A stretch of 64,000 nucleotides of DNA from an uncultured Enterobacterales bacterium (GCA_946478305.1 CAMLBO010000006.1:28407-92406), one strand, 5' to 3'; shown: positions 22,561 to 32,755, counted from the first letter of the stretch. Notes: a model not told the origin generated them from the letters alone. Numbers and translations are program-made.

Positions 22561-22569
22561 TGGAACTCC

Positions 22570-23160
22570 TTAATCGTCCTGGTGTGGGAACAGCGTGTTA
22601 TCAATCAGGTCACAGAGACAGTTCACTGTGAGCATATGCATTTCCTGAATTCTTGCGCTGCGATGGGACGGAATACGAATCTCAACATCGTGAGGTCCCA
22701 GTAATCCGGCCAGTTCACCGCCGTCATAGCCCGTCAGTGCAACGATAGTCATATCGCGGGTTACCGCTGCTTCAACCGCCTTGACGATATCGCGGCTGTT
22801 ACCACGGGTGGAAATAGCCAGGAGAACGTCCCCCGCCTGACCCAGTGCGCGCACCTGCTTGGCATAAATTTCTTCATGCAGGCGATCGTTGGCAATGGCG
22901 GTCAGCACAATATTATCTGCACAAAGTGAGATGGCTGGCAGGCTCGGACGGTCGGTTTCAAAACGGTTAATCAGGCTGGCTGAAAAATGCTGGGCGTTGG
23001 CTGCCGAGGTGCCGTTACCGCAGCAAAGGATCTTATTACCATTAAGCAGCGATTGAACCAGCGTCATCGCAGCACGGGAAATCGCATCGGGCAGCGCTTC
23101 GGCTGCGGCAATCTGGGTTTGAATACTTTCAGTAAAGCAGGCTTTGATTCTATCCAGCAC
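22570..23160 (-). CDS. diaA: DiaA, DnaA-initiator-associating SIS protein
   Basis: SIS-domain tetramer that binds DnaA and promotes its assembly at oriC for timely initiation. The whole 196-aa chain aligns with E. coli DiaA, including [35 protein letters not shown] and the end [14 protein letters not shown]. Initiation is at a GTG codon (23160), which gives exactly the E. coli N-terminus [16 protein letters not shown]. Confidence 0.95.
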   Translation of the reverse strand: MLDRIKACFTESIQTQIAAAEALPDAISRAAMTLVQSLLNGNKILCCGNGTSAANAQHFSASLINRFETDRPSLPAISLCADNIVLTAIANDRLHEEIYAKQVRALGQAGDVLLAISTRGNSRDIVKAVEAAVTRDMTIVALTGYDGGELAGLLGPHDVEIRIPSHRSARIQEMHMLTVNCLCDLIDNTLFPHQDD

Positions 23161-23226
23161 GTGATTTAGTCCAGTCAGTAAAATGTCGGCTGCGCGGTCG
23201 GGCAGTCCGTCAGTCTCAAAACAATC

Positions 23227-23595
23227 TTAATCCGCATTGAATGCATCCGTCAGCCATTCTATCTGGCTACCCGTGATGGCTAAAACATCAAAACGGCAAG
23301 ATGATGTGTCAAAGCTTGCGTCTCTGCCTGCAAGCCAGAAAGAGGCGGCCTGTAACAACCGCTTCTGTTTTTGATGCGTTACGCTGGCCGAAGCACCACC
23401 GAACAGGGCGTTGCGACGGTAACGAACCTCAACAAACACCCAGGTTTGCTGATCGCGCATGATCAGGTCAATTTCACCCAGCCGGCACGCCACGTTGGCG
23501 GCGACAAAAATCAGCCCTGCTTTCTCGAGATAGCGGCGGGCGAAGGCTTCATAGTCTGCACCACACTCGCGGGTAGTCGGCAATTTTTTAAACAT
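23227..23595 (-). CDS. yraN: YraN, UPF0102 nuclease-fold protein
   Basis: UPF0102 family protein of the restriction-endonuclease-like fold. The family is uncharacterised; Holliday-junction-resolvase similarity is only structural. The core motif [16 protein letters not shown] is present (about residues 40-60), so the putative metal-binding Glu/Asp/Glu set is intact. Length is 122 aa (E. coli 131, longer N-terminus). It lies between lpoA and diaA, the conserved order. Confidence 0.9.
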   Translation of the reverse strand: MFKKLPTTRECGADYEAFARRYLEKAGLIFVAANVACRLGEIDLIMRDQQTWVFVEVRYRRNALFGGASASVTHQKQKRLLQAASFWLAGRDASFDTSSCRFDVLAITGSQIEWLTDAFNAD

Positions 23596-23674
23596 CAGTA
23601 CATCCTTGTACGTGTTAATGGCGGCAATTCCGATGCCTGAGCGAAATTTTCAGCGTTGTCTTAAGCTGGATGCT

Positions 23675-25714
23675 TTAAGAAGAGACCGGCACCAGTGAGC
23701 CCTGACGGTATTGCAGCCATGGCAGTTTACGATGGATCACGCAGTTCTCGTTGGCGCTTAGCTCACCGGTTTTACCGGAAACCTTAAAGCCCGGAATTTG
23801 ACGCATTTGCGAGAAGTGGTTAGCCAGATCCCATGCATCGATCCCCATGGCATACAGACGTACCAGAGAATAGTCATTTTTAAACTGGCTGGCCGCTTGT
23901 TGCATTAACGGTGGATTACTCCCCGCCAGCAGAGGGATGTCACTGAACTGAACCCCTTCCATCTCCAGACGATAGTCAGGGCCTGCACCGGCCTGATAGC
24001 TGCGGGAGCTGGCGTAAACAGCAGGTTTATTCCGGCCACTCACGGCCAGATCAATCATCGGCTTGATGAGCGTCAGCTCATCTTGTGTCGCAACGATATA
24101 GACCGAATCCACATTGCCAGAAACACCGCCGCCGGTAGCCTGCGTAATTTGATCATCACTCGGTGGTGCCGGAATGGTGATCCCGCCGATGGTAACACCC
24201 TGCTGGGCCGGAACGGTGGTTTGCGCGCTGCCTGATACCGGTGTACCCGTCAGACGAATACCACTGCGGATCGTCGATTTCAGTTCAGAGTAGGATCCCA
24301 GGCCCTGTTTCAGTACGGTTTGGCCGCCCTGTTTTTGCCACTCATTGGCAAAGGCTTGCGCGATACGGTCACCGAAGCTGCCGCGCGGTACCAGCAGCAA
24401 TGGCATTTGACGATGCTGGGCCCACATATGACGTGCTGCATCCTGGGCTTCATCTTCCGGCGAGAGCGCAAAGTAACAGATATTTGGACTGTTTTTCTCA
24501 GTTTCGGGCTGATTGAGTGCCAAAACGTTCAGCGGGGTTTGGGTTGAGCCCAGTTCAGTCACTTTATCTTTCAGCAATGGACCCACCACAATGGTTGCAC
24601 CATCTTGCTGAGCCTGAGCCAGCAGCACCGGCAGTGGCTGAGCGCTGGTGTCATAGACTTTAACCTGCGCATGTGGGTTGGCTGGCGTTGTGGTAACCGC
24701 CGGTACGACCGGGGTCGCAGGTTGTGTTTCGGTTGGTGTCCCCTGGGCTGCCGTGGCATCCACAGCCGATGGGCTGATGGCTGCATTTGGATCGGCAGGT
24801 GGCGTTGAGGTGTTTGGATCAACGGGTGCTGGTTGCGGTGCTGGCTGGCTTGGTAAGCCGTTCATCGCGGCGTTAAAGCCTTGCTGGATGGCGTTGCCAT
24901 AAACCTGAGCTGCTCCACTCATTGGCAGGAACAGGGCAATTTTCTCAGTCGAAGAGGGTTGGAAGCTGAGCACACCGCTGAGTTGAGTCGGCAACGTTTT
25001 CGCCGCCGGGTTGACCGGGTAACGGCGCTGCCAGTCTTTGATACCGGCTTTGAGCATATCCGGATCCTGCTTGTTACTCTGCCAGACGCTGAGCAGGTCC
25101 AACCAGCCTTGTAGCGTATTTTCATCGGCATTGATGACCACTGCGCTGGCATCCTGCGGAGTCATTTGCGTCAGCGCACTCCAGGTGGCGTCGATATTAT
25201 CCTGATGAGGCTTACCTTGTAATAACGGCTCCTGCGCAATATAAGCGCGCAGTAATCCCAGGCTCGTACGGCCCTGACTGGCGTCAATTTGTGCCTGATA
25301 GAAACGGGTTTTCTGAGCATCACTCAGCGTGGAAGGATTAATTTTGCTGAGTATTGTTGCGGCTGCCGGGTAATTTTTCTGCGCAATCTGAACTTCAGCG
25401 CTGACCAGTTGCTGTTCCAGTGCTTGCGCTGCGCTCAGATTCTGCGGCAACTGTGCCAGCTGATTAGCAGCCTGAGGCACTTTGCCTTCGCGCAACAGGG
25501 CACGCGCTGCAAGCAATTGCCAGTCAGCCTTGGTATCATCACCGCTTTGCTGCGCCTGCTGCAGATAATAGTCTGAGCTGCCGGTCGCCAGACCCTGAAC
25601 ACTCGGAGGCGGCGTTTGCGGAGCCTGGCTCGAACAACTGGCGAGCAGCATCGCCACGATAACGGCAGGGATTAAACGTCCCGTGCGGGTACGAAAAGTA
25701 GTTGAGGAAGGCAT
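23675..25714 (-). CDS. lpoA: LpoA, outer-membrane lipoprotein activator of PBP1A
   Basis: Outer-membrane lipoprotein that spans the periplasm and stimulates the transpeptidase of PBP1A. The signal sequence ends with the lipobox LLASC, lipidated Cys27. The N-terminal TPR-like domain (to about residue 250) is followed by a periplasmic-binding-protein-like domain (KIALFLPMSGAAQVYGNAIQQGFNAAM). The latter is interrupted by a low-complexity Pro/Ala/Thr-rich insert (about 290-350) typical of enterobacterial LpoA. The 679 aa fit E. coli (678). It is divergent from rsmI with a 62-base gap. Confidence 0.94.
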   Translation of the reverse strand: MPSSTTFRTRTGRLIPAVIVAMLLASCSSQAPQTPPPSVQGLATGSSDYYLQQAQQSGDDTKADWQLLAARALLREGKVPQAANQLAQLPQNLSAAQALEQQLVSAEVQIAQKNYPAAATILSKINPSTLSDAQKTRFYQAQIDASQGRTSLGLLRAYIAQEPLLQGKPHQDNIDATWSALTQMTPQDASAVVINADENTLQGWLDLLSVWQSNKQDPDMLKAGIKDWQRRYPVNPAAKTLPTQLSGVLSFQPSSTEKIALFLPMSGAAQVYGNAIQQGFNAAMNGLPSQPAPQPAPVDPNTSTPPADPNAAISPSAVDATAAQGTPTETQPATPVVPAVTTTPANPHAQVKVYDTSAQPLPVLLAQAQQDGATIVVGPLLKDKVTELGSTQTPLNVLALNQPETEKNSPNICYFALSPEDEAQDAARHMWAQHRQMPLLLVPRGSFGDRIAQAFANEWQKQGGQTVLKQGLGSYSELKSTIRSGIRLTGTPVSGSAQTTVPAQQGVTIGGITIPAPPSDDQITQATGGGVSGNVDSVYIVATQDELTLIKPMIDLAVSGRNKPAVYASSRSYQAGAGPDYRLEMEGVQFSDIPLLAGSNPPLMQQAASQFKNDYSLVRLYAMGIDAWDLANHFSQMRQIPGFKVSGKTGELSANENCVIHRKLPWLQYRQGSLVPVSS

Positions 25715-25776
25715 TCAGTTTCCAGTGATGTTTTTTTCAAGATGCTCAATATTAAATCGGCAATCCGGATGAAACA

Positions 25777-26646
25777 ATGAATCAACACGATCAAGCAGAT
25801 ATTTCTGCATCAACGCTCTACATCGTACCGACGCCAATCGGCAATTTAGGGGACATTACCCAGCGTGCGTTGGCCGTACTGAACAGCGTGGATTTGATTG
25901 CAGCGGAGGACACCCGCCACACCGGATTGCTGCTGCAACACTTTGGCATTAGCGCCAAAATGTATCCATTGCATGACCATAACGAGCAGCAAAAAGCCGA
26001 ACATTTATTGTCGAAACTTCAGGAAGGTCAAAGTATTGCGCTGGTTTCAGATGCCGGAACCCCGCTTATTAATGATCCCGGTTACCATCTGGTCCGTCGC
26101 TGCCGCGAAGCCGGTATCCGCGTGGTGCCGTTACCCGGCGCATGCGCGGCGATTGCTGCGCTTAGCGCCGCCGGTTTACCTTCAGATCGCTTCTGTTATG
26201 AAGGCTTCCTGCCGGCTAAAACAAAATCACGAAAAGATACCCTGCAAGCGCTGATTGAAGAGCCGCGGACACTGATTTTCTATGAGTCCACTCACCGTTT
26301 ACTTGATAGCTTGCAGGATATGGTCGAAGTTTGGGGGCCGGAACGCTACGTCGTACTGGCACGTGAACTGACCAAAACCTGGGAAAATATTCGCGGTGAT
26401 GCGGTAGGCGCATTACTCGCTTGGGTGCAGGAAGATGAAACCCGTAAGCGTGGCGAAATGGTGCTGATTGTTGAAGGTCACAAAGCAGATACCGACACGT
26501 TGCCTGCCGAAGCATTGCGCACGCTGGCGCTGCTGCAAAAGGAGTTACCGCTGAAAAAGGCCGCGGCACTGGTGGCTGAAATCCATAATGTTAAGAAAAA
26601 TGCGTTGTATAAATACGCACTCGACCAGCAAGAGGGTGACAAGTAG
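25777..26646 (+). CDS. rsmI: RsmI, 16S rRNA 2'-O-methyltransferase (C1402)
   Basis: SAM-dependent enzyme that 2'-O-methylates C1402 in the 16S rRNA decoding centre. The tetrapyrrole-methylase fold is seen in [18 protein letters not shown] (about residues 13-30), [11 protein letters not shown], and [20 protein letters not shown]-terminal RsmI helix-turn-helix domain ends in [10 protein letters not shown]. The 289 aa are close to E. coli (286). rnpB follows about 25 bases after the stop. Confidence 0.95.
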   Translation: MNQHDQADISASTLYIVPTPIGNLGDITQRALAVLNSVDLIAAEDTRHTGLLLQHFGISAKMYPLHDHNEQQKAEHLLSKLQEGQSIALVSDAGTPLINDPGYHLVRRCREAGIRVVPLPGACAAIAALSAAGLPSDRFCYEGFLPAKTKSRKDTLQALIEEPRTLIFYESTHRLLDSLQDMVEVWGPERYVVLARELTKTWENIRGDAVGALLAWVQEDETRKRGEMVLIVEGHKADTDTLPAEALRTLALLQKELPLKKAAALVAEIHNVKKNALYKYALDQQEGDK

Positions 26647-26671
26647 GGTGTAATGCCCTATTATCCGCCGC

Positions 26672-27050
<379 letters not shown>

Positions 27051-27055
27051 TCAAA

Positions 27056-27092
27056 AGAAAGCCCGTGTAGCATCAGCTACGCGGGCTTTCGC
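27056..27092 (+). terminator. Terminator of rnpB
   Basis: GAAAGCCCGTGTAGC / GCTACGCGGGCTTTC stem right after M1 RNA. It is probably also used by the convergent yhaK, since AAAAG on its left gives a T run on the minus strand. Confidence 0.8.
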
Positions 27093-27135
27093 CTTTCTAT
27101 TATCTGTTATTTGTGTATCTGTTATTTGTGAACTT

Positions 27136-27840
27136 CTATACCGGCAAATCGATCAGCAATGCCCGCAATGGGGTGCTGGCCGTAATGGTCACCTGGGATT
27201 CGAGGTGGATGAAAGCCCCGTCTCCGCACACCAGTTTTTGCATCTCCTGACTTTCTTCACCAAACGCGTTGATCTGGCCATGGATTGATTGCAAATAGGC
27301 CCGCGGCCCGCGCAGTGGCAAGGTTATCTGCTCACCGGCAGGTAAATCCAGATGATGGATCCATACCTGCTGACGCAGTTGCAGGCTGCCATTTTCACCA
27401 TCCGGTGATGCCAGCAAAAAGTGTGGCGCGTTGGCGACTCTCATCTGTTGGATTAACGGGTTTTCATGCTGCGGACAGGCATCAAGCCAAAGTTGCATAC
27501 GGGTCAGAGGTTGCGTCGTGCTCAGGTTCAGTTCGCTATAGCTGACGTTGGCCTGTGTCGAAAGCAGGGCGGCCTCTCCGGCTTTAACGCGTACGCTGTG
27601 GCCTTCGCTGTCGCGATATTCAGCATCACCCTGCAAGACCAGATTTAATATGTCTACCCGAGGATAGGTACGCGGCTGCAGGCTGGCACCCGGTGCCAAC
27701 ACTTCCTGGTTCAGTACCCGCAGTGAGGCGTAGCCCATTAATTTCGGATCAAAGTAGTGTCCGAATGAAAAGGTATAGCGCGCCTTCAGCCAACCAAAGT
27801 CAGCTGTGCCGCACTCTTGTGCTGTTCTGCTCTTAATCAT
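27136..27840 (-). CDS. yhaK: YhaK, pirin-like cupin protein
   Basis: Bicupin of the pirin family; E. coli YhaK is a cytoplasmic redox-sensitive protein of unknown reaction. The protein aligns fully with E. coli YhaK (233 aa), including ARYTFSFGHYFDPKLMGYASLRVLNQEVLAPG, LTRMQLWLDACPQ.ENPLIQ and the end PLRALLIDLPV. I place the start at MIKSRTAQECG to match E. coli. An ATG five codons upstream (27855) is equally possible, and neither has a clear ribosome-binding site. It is divergent from yhaJ. Confidence 0.88.
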   Translation of the reverse strand: MIKSRTAQECGTADFGWLKARYTFSFGHYFDPKLMGYASLRVLNQEVLAPGASLQPRTYPRVDILNLVLQGDAEYRDSEGHSVRVKAGEAALLSTQANVSYSELNLSTTQPLTRMQLWLDACPQHENPLIQQMRVANAPHFLLASPDGENGSLQLRQQVWIHHLDLPAGEQITLPLRGPRAYLQSIHGQINAFGEESQEMQKLVCGDGAFIHLESQVTITASTPLRALLIDLPV

Positions 27841-27950
27841 GGCGGTCTGGCTCATTAAAAAATTCGATAGATAAATGGTAAGCGTCTGGACGCACGATTG
27901 TTAGCCAGTTAATCTGGTCGGCATATTCAAAATTCCTGACAGAGAACCGC

Positions 27951-28856
27951 ATGGCTAAGGATCGCGCACTAACGCTTGAAGCATTACGGGTTATGGATGC
28001 CATTGACCGTCGTGGCAGTTTTGCAGCAGCGGCAGACGAGCTGGGCCGCGTGCCATCTGCATTGAGCTACACCATGCAGAAACTCGAGGAAGAGCTCGAC
28101 GTGGTGCTGTTTGACCGCTCAGGTCATCGGACAAAATTCACCAATGTGGGACGCATGCTGCTGGAGCGTGGCCGCGTGCTGCTCGAAGCGGCCGACAAAC
28201 TTACCGTAGATGCCGAAGCCCTGGCGCGAGGTTGGGAAACGCAGATCACTATCGTCTGTGAAGCGCTGGCGCCCGCCACACAACTTTTCCCATTGGTTGA
28301 GAAACTGGCGCTGAAGGCTAATACACAAGTGTCGTTAATAACCGAAGTGCTGGCCGGTGCCTGGGAGCGTCTGGAGCAGGGACGGGCCGATATTGTGATT
28401 GCGCCGGATATGCACTTCCGCTCCTCTTCTGAAATTAATAGCCGAAAACTCTACAAGCTGGTGAGCGTGTATGTGGCTGCACCTGATCATCCGATTCATC
28501 TGGAACCCGAACCCCTGTCCGACGTCAGCCGCGTTAAATATCGGGGTATTGCCGTCGCCGATACCGCCCGTGAACGTCCGGTGCTTACTGTACAGCTTCT
28601 CGATAAGCAACAACGTCTGACCGTCAGCACTATTGAAGAAAAACGTAAAGCCCTACTGGCAGGATTAGGCGTGGCGACCATGCCCTATCCGATGGTTGAG
28701 CAGGATATTGCTGAGGGACGCTTGCGGGTGGTGAGCGCTGAGTATAACCATGAGTCGGATATCATCATGGCTTGGCGTCGCGACAGCATGGGTGAGGCGA
28801 AAGCCTGGTTCCTGCGGGAAATTGTCAAATTGCTGGCGACGCGTGAAGCCAAGTGA
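27951..28856 (+). CDS. yhaJ: YhaJ, LysR-family transcription regulator
   Basis: LysR regulator with an N-terminal winged helix-turn-helix (about residues 5-65, ALRVMDAIDRRGSFAAAADELGRVPSALSYTMQKLEEEL) and a C-terminal effector-binding domain. The 301 aa are nearly identical in the DNA-binding half to E. coli YhaJ, which activates yqjF in response to degradation products of nitro-aromatics (2,4-DNT biosensor) and controls virulence genes in pathogenic E. coli. Its known target yqjF lies 1.2 kb away, and yhaK is divergent from it. Confidence 0.92.
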   Translation: MAKDRALTLEALRVMDAIDRRGSFAAAADELGRVPSALSYTMQKLEEELDVVLFDRSGHRTKFTNVGRMLLERGRVLLEAADKLTVDAEALARGWETQITIVCEALAPATQLFPLVEKLALKANTQVSLITEVLAGAWERLEQGRADIVIAPDMHFRSSSEINSRKLYKLVSVYVAAPDHPIHLEPEPLSDVSRVKYRGIAVADTARERPVLTVQLLDKQQRLTVSTIEEKRKALLAGLGVATMPYPMVEQDIAEGRLRVVSAEYNHESDIIMAWRRDSMGEAKAWFLREIVKLLATREAK

Positions 28857-28920
28857 ATTTGCTGCAACAGTCAACCCGCGACTATACCAGCCTTCCCCTC
28901 ATGAGAGGGGAAGGGGCACG

Positions 28921-29904
28921 TTAAAATCGGGTATCGCGGCCGTGCGGAGAGTCTAAATCCTGAATCGGACCGGTTGATATAATGCCGTGCGGGTTGATAG
29001 TCGCATGGCTGCGATAGTAGTGGTTGCGTATATGAGCGAAATCCACGGTTTCAGCTATACCCGACATCTGATAGATGTCGCGCAGGAAGCCGTACAGGTT
29101 CGGATAATCGCTGATGCGGTGACGGTCGCATTTAAAATGCGTGACGTAGACGGGATCAAATCTCACTAGTGTGGTCCACAGCCGTAAATCCGCTTCAGTA
29201 AGTCGGCTACCTGTCAGATAACGCTGTTTTTCCAGAATGCTCTCGGCCCGGTCCAGCGCCGTAAACACCTCATTTACCGCTTCGTCATAGGCTTCCTGGC
29301 GGGTGGCAAAACCCGCTTTATAGACACCGTTATTGATCTGCGGGTAGACCCACTCGTTCACTTCATCAATGACTTCTCGTTGCGCCAGCGGGTAATAGTC
29401 CCCGGCTTTTGCGCCTTGCGCATCAAACGCGCTGTTAAACATGCGGATGATGTCAGCAGATTCATTACTGACGATAGTTTGCTGCTGCTTATCCCATAAA
29501 ATTGGTACCGTCACGCGCCCGGTATAATCGCTCTGTGCGCGCAGATAAATCTCGTAGGCAAAATGGAGATGGTAAAGGTCATCGCCGGTGGCTGCCGGGA
29601 AATCCGTGCCAAAGGTCCAGCCATTTTCCAGCATCAGTGGATGTACAACGGAGACGGGAATGATTTTTTCCAGCCCTTTCAGTGTGCGCATCACCAGCGT
29701 ACGGTGCGCCCACGGACAAGCCAGCGATACGTACAGGTGATAACGATCTTTTTCCGCAGCGAATCCGCCTTTACCGTGCGGACCGGGTTTGCCATCGGGC
29801 GTTATCCAGTTGCGGAACTGCGACTGTGAACGTTTGAAGTGTCCGCCAGTCGATTTGGTGTCATACCAGATATCTTGCCATGTGCCATCAACCAGTTGTC
29901 CCAT
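28921..29904 (-). CDS. yqjG: YqjG, glutathionyl-hydroquinone reductase
   Basis: Xi-class glutathione transferase that reduces glutathionyl-hydroquinones to free hydroquinone and GSSG. The catalytic Cys63 lies in the SLACPWAHRT motif. The chain has the GST N-domain (with SNESADIIRMFN) and the helical C-domain (LTEADLRLWTTLVRFD). Length is 327 aa (E. coli 328). Unlike E. coli, no yhaH (DUF805) gene lies between it and yhaJ. Confidence 0.94.
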   Translation of the reverse strand: MGQLVDGTWQDIWYDTKSTGGHFKRSQSQFRNWITPDGKPGPHGKGGFAAEKDRYHLYVSLACPWAHRTLVMRTLKGLEKIIPVSVVHPLMLENGWTFGTDFPAATGDDLYHLHFAYEIYLRAQSDYTGRVTVPILWDKQQQTIVSNESADIIRMFNSAFDAQGAKAGDYYPLAQREVIDEVNEWVYPQINNGVYKAGFATRQEAYDEAVNEVFTALDRAESILEKQRYLTGSRLTEADLRLWTTLVRFDPVYVTHFKCDRHRISDYPNLYGFLRDIYQMSGIAETVDFAHIRNHYYRSHATINPHGIISTGPIQDLDSPHGRDTRF

Positions 29905-29937
29905 GATTCTGCCTTTTATTCCGGTGGTGTTTGGGAA

Positions 29938-29973
29938 ATAAAAAAAGGGCGAGGTGAATAATCACATCGCCCA
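29938..29973 (-). terminator. Terminator of yqjF
   Basis: On the minus strand GGGCGA-TGTGA / TCACC-TCGCCC forms a stem followed by T7, about 40 bases after the yqjF stop. Confidence 0.8.
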
Positions 29974-30011
29974 CGGCTTATTCAGTATAGCGGTATATTC
30001 CCGATGCGGGA

Positions 30012-30404
30012 TTACCAGTTTTTCTTGATCAGGCGGTCAATGCTGAATGCGCCTGGGCCAGCGACGAACAGGGCCAGGAAACCACCGGCGATGGACAGGT
30101 TTTTCATGAACATCATCTGGTTTACTGGCACGGCGAAATCAGTGTGGAAGATAAGCGCGGTCAGAACGGTGAACACAGCGGTAATGATCGCAGTGGTACG
30201 GGTCAGGAAGCCAAACAGAATCGCCAGACCGCCACCGAACTCCAACAGAATGGTCAGTGGCAGGAAGAAGCTAGGTACGCCCATTGAGGTCATATAACCC
30301 GCAGTCGCGGTGTAACCGTTAATTTTTCCCCAGCCTGCAACGATAAAAAGAATTGGCATTAAAATACGTGCAATTAGCAGGACAGTGTTATTTACCTTGT
30401 TCAT
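30012..30404 (-). CDS. yqjF: YqjF, DoxX-family inner-membrane protein
   Basis: DoxX-type membrane protein of 130 aa with four hydrophobic segments (LIARILMPILFIVAGWGK, FFLPLTILLEFGGGLAILFGF, TAIITAVFTVLTALIFHT, SIAGGFLALFVAGPGAF). Length and sequence match E. coli YqjF, which is induced by nitro-aromatic breakdown products through YhaJ. Function is unknown beyond the proposed quinone-related redox role. The ATG at 30404 has a GGAG site and fits the E. coli start better than an upstream in-frame codon. Confidence 0.92.
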   Translation of the reverse strand: MNKVNNTVLLIARILMPILFIVAGWGKINGYTATAGYMTSMGVPSFFLPLTILLEFGGGLAILFGFLTRTTAIITAVFTVLTALIFHTDFAVPVNQMMFMKNLSIAGGFLALFVAGPGAFSIDRLIKKNW

Positions 30405-30589
30405 CTTCGACTCCGGGAAAGTGTCGCCCAATTGGGCGATAAATATATTAACGGTACGGTCGGGTATTGTTCCCTTGCGTTACCGCGTCAGGTTGATGGC
30501 GAGATAGTAAGTCGAAAGTTGAAAGGTTGTTAGCAAGTAAAACTGTCTATTAACATCAAATAAATTGAATGGGCAGTATGCAACATAAA

Positions 30590-30627
30590 GAAAAAGGCCA
30601 AACTGAGTGCATCAGCTTGGCCTTTTT
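30590..30627. terminator. Terminator downstream of yqjCDEK
   Basis: AAAAAGGCCAA / TTGGCCTTTTT stem with an inner CTGA/TCAG pairing. On the minus strand it follows yqjK and separates that cluster from yqjF. It is followed on the plus strand by a second hairpin (CCGGTTCC / GGAATCCGG) and T9 at 30668-30676. Confidence 0.75.
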
Positions 30628-30692
30628 AGCCGGTTCCTCCAAAACAAAATTGGAATCCGGTTAATTCTTTTTTTTTCAGCGGGTTATGAAGA

Positions 30693-30977
30693 TTATAACT
30701 TCATAAAATTACGGCGGAACAGCTGCACCGTACCCCATATGCCGAAGGCGCGGCGTGACCAACGGACTATGCTGCTCGGGTGGCGGATGCCGTAAACTGC
30801 CAGCACGCTGGAGCCGAGCACCAGATATTTGCGCATATCAATAAACTTCACCCAGCCGCGATCCACTTTTGCCGTGGCTTCAAGCCACTCGAGACGTCCC
30901 GCAGCCAGTTCAGCACGTTGACGGTCGATTTTGCGCAGCAGTTTTACCTTTTCGATTACGCGGTCAGGTGTGCTCAT
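30693..30977 (-). CDS. yqjK: YqjK-like small protein
   Basis: Small basic protein of 94 aa resembling E. coli YqjK (99 aa). The N-terminal half is charged and helical (VIEKVKLLRKIDRQRAELAAGRLEWLEAT); one hydrophobic stretch (YLVLGSSVLAVYGIRHP) is followed by VRWSRRAFGIW. Function is unknown. Its start overlaps the yqjE stop by 4 bases, so it belongs to the yqjCDEK cluster. Confidence 0.88.
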   Translation of the reverse strand: MSTPDRVIEKVKLLRKIDRQRAELAAGRLEWLEATAKVDRGWVKFIDMRKYLVLGSSVLAVYGIRHPSSIVRWSRRAFGIWGTVQLFRRNFMKL

Positions 30978-31378
30978 TCGTCATCCTTTTCCAGCAATGC
31001 ACGGTCAGTATCTAACTGTTTACGCGTCATGCTCAATAACGTTGAACGTTTTGCCTTGGACAGCGTCCACAACCCCAAAACCACCGCCAGGAATAACAGC
31101 ACGCCAGTTGTGGTTCCCATTGCCATCAATCGGTAAGCCGGATCGATCGCCCAGAACAACACGACCAACAGACTCATTAAACCGAACGCAGTAAAAATCA
31201 GGGTGATGCCTGCCATCAGCAGAAGTTGGAAAATATTGGCCTTTTCCTCCTCCAGCTCGATAACAGCCAGCCTGACACGGGTTTCAACTATCCCCACCAG
31301 TACGGTGACGATACGTTGTGCCGTGTCGAGGATCCCTTTGCCCGGTCCCTGTGGCGGAGTTTTCAAGTGTTCAGACAT
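30974..31378 (-). CDS. yqjE: YqjE, inner-membrane phage holin-like family III protein
   Basis: 134-aa DUF1469/phage-holin-3-6 family membrane protein with two central hydrophobic helices (FQLLLMAGITLIFTAFGLMSLLVVLFWAI and [23 protein letters not shown]). Charged amphipathic ends flank them. It matches E. coli YqjE in length (134 aa). It lies 2 bases after yqjD and overlaps yqjK. In E. coli yqjD and partners are growth-phase regulated. Molecular role unknown. Confidence 0.9.
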   Translation of the reverse strand: MSEHLKTPPQGPGKGILDTAQRIVTVLVGIVETRVRLAVIELEEEKANIFQLLLMAGITLIFTAFGLMSLLVVLFWAIDPAYRLMAMGTTTGVLLFLAVVLGLWTLSKAKRSTLLSMTRKQLDTDRALLEKDDE

Positions 31379-31380
31379 AA

Positions 31381-31686
31381 TTAGCGGCGCGCTAACAGAA
31401 CGCCAATAACTACGCCGACGGCAGCACCAATACCAACGCCAGTCCAGGGTTTGTCATGAACGTAATCGTCGGCACGGCCAGCGATTTCTTTAGAATGATG
31501 AGCGAGTTTATCACCGGTATCACTCAGGCGTGAACGGGTATCTTTCAGCAAGCTTTCTGCTTTGCCGCGCAGCTTGTCGAGTTCAGCTTTTGGTTTGTCA
31601 GTGGAAGTGTGAAGTACTTCTTCCAGCGTATCTGCCAATGATTTAAGTTCCGCGCGCAGATGTTCTGATGTGGTGTTATTAGCCAT
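31381..31686 (-). CDS. yqjD: YqjD, ElaB/YgaM/YqjD-family membrane-anchored ribosome-binding protein
   Basis: DUF883 protein of 101 aa: a long amphipathic helical region (residues about 5-75) followed by a C-terminal membrane anchor PWTGVGIGAAVGVVIGVLLARR. E. coli YqjD is stationary-phase induced, tethers ribosomes to the inner membrane and slows growth. A 157-base gap separates it from yqjC upstream, and it is tightly linked to yqjE downstream. Confidence 0.92.
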   Translation of the reverse strand: MANNTTSEHLRAELKSLADTLEEVLHTSTDKPKAELDKLRGKAESLLKDTRSRLSDTGDKLAHHSKEIAGRADDYVHDKPWTGVGIGAAVGVVIGVLLARR

Positions 31687-31843
31687 GTGTAAGTCACTCC
31701 ATACGTTAACTGATGCGAACTTTTAACATAGCGGATATCTGGCTGAGCGCAACTGCGAATATGCCGATAACGACTCAGAAAGGATAAAAAAAACCGAAAA
31801 AAATCCGCTATGTACCGATAAAACCATTACTGATGCAGCGGCT

Positions 31844-32221
31844 TTATTTGCCCTGCGCTTCCCGTAATTCAGTCTGTGCTTCTTCCAGTTTCTTCTGTTT
31901 TTTGGCGATTTTCTTGTTATCACCCGTTGCCTGAGCTTCTTTTAACTCTTGCTCACGTTCATGTACTTTTTGCTGTTTTTCAGCGACGTGGCGTGCATTT
32001 TCAGCCTTCAGACCGGCATCGGTACAGTGCGCTTTGCTTTCGCTAAGGGCTTTCTGCAACCCTTCGATCTGGTTTTTATTATTATGCTGATGAGCATAAT
32101 CAAGCTGGGTTTGGATTTCCTGCTGCTTGGTCACACAACTTTCTGGTTGCGGGGCAGCAAAAGCTGCGCTGGAAAACGCGATAACAGGTAAGGCGAAAAG
32201 AGTGGATAAACGCAATTTCAT
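31844..32221 (-). CDS. yqjC: YqjC, periplasmic DUF1090 protein
   Basis: Exported small protein of 125 aa. The signal peptide is cleaved after AFA (about residue 22). The mature part is a highly charged helical domain rich in Lys, Glu and Gln with two cysteines (PESCVTK and KAHCTDA) that could form a disulphide. The length is close to E. coli YqjC. Function unknown. It is the first gene of the yqjCDEK group. Confidence 0.9.
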   Translation of the reverse strand: MKLRLSTLFALPVIAFSSAAFAAPQPESCVTKQQEIQTQLDYAHQHNNKNQIEGLQKALSESKAHCTDAGLKAENARHVAEKQQKVHEREQELKEAQATGDNKKIAKKQKKLEEAQTELREAQGK

Positions 32222-32368
32222 GAGGGAGCTTCCTTAGTCATTGTGAAACGCAGAACGTTTCTTCCTGGCGCGTCTTGCGTGACGCATACAATTTCTAGAT
32301 GTTTCGAATAAAATTATAACAGCTAAATATAGATATGCTTAAAGGAGGAATCTGAAATCGCGACCGGC

Positions 32369-32755
32369 TCAACCGACTTTGAGGGGAGCCCCACCGAGTT
32401 TTTGCATCCACAACGGGGATTTAGGCGGTTCACACAGCATGATGGAGAACCCCATAGGCAGGATATCATGCAAAGCGCGCTCAGCCTGTTGACGCTGCTC
32501 CGTAGAGTCCAGTTGTACAATCAGCCCGTCCTGCAGTGGCGTAATACTTTTGATGCGGATACCCCGCTCATTCAGACTTTGATAGACAAAGAAACCATCC
32601 GGCAGGGTGAGTCCCGCTCGTGCCGGGCGAATCTGCAACGTAATGGCATTTTGCGGCATCCGTGAAAATGCGAACCCTGCGGCGGCGGCAATCAGCAGCA
32701 GCGTCAAAAAGGTCAACGGCCAAAGGACCGGACGTTTGAAGCGTGGGAGCTTCAT
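32369..32755 (-). CDS. mzrA: MzrA, modulator of EnvZ/OmpR
   Basis: Inner-membrane bitopic protein that contacts EnvZ and links the Cpx and EnvZ/OmpR systems. It has one membrane helix (about residues 12-31, [20 protein letters not shown]) and a periplasmic domain containing [21 protein letters not shown]. The 128 aa match the family. Its start overlaps the yqjA stop by 4 bases, the conserved yqjA-mzrA operon. Confidence 0.9.
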   Translation of the reverse strand: MKLPRFKRPVLWPLTFLTLLLIAAAAGFAFSRMPQNAITLQIRPARAGLTLPDGFFVYQSLNERGIRIKSITPLQDGLIVQLDSTEQRQQAERALHDILPMGFSIMLCEPPKSPLWMQKLGGAPLKVG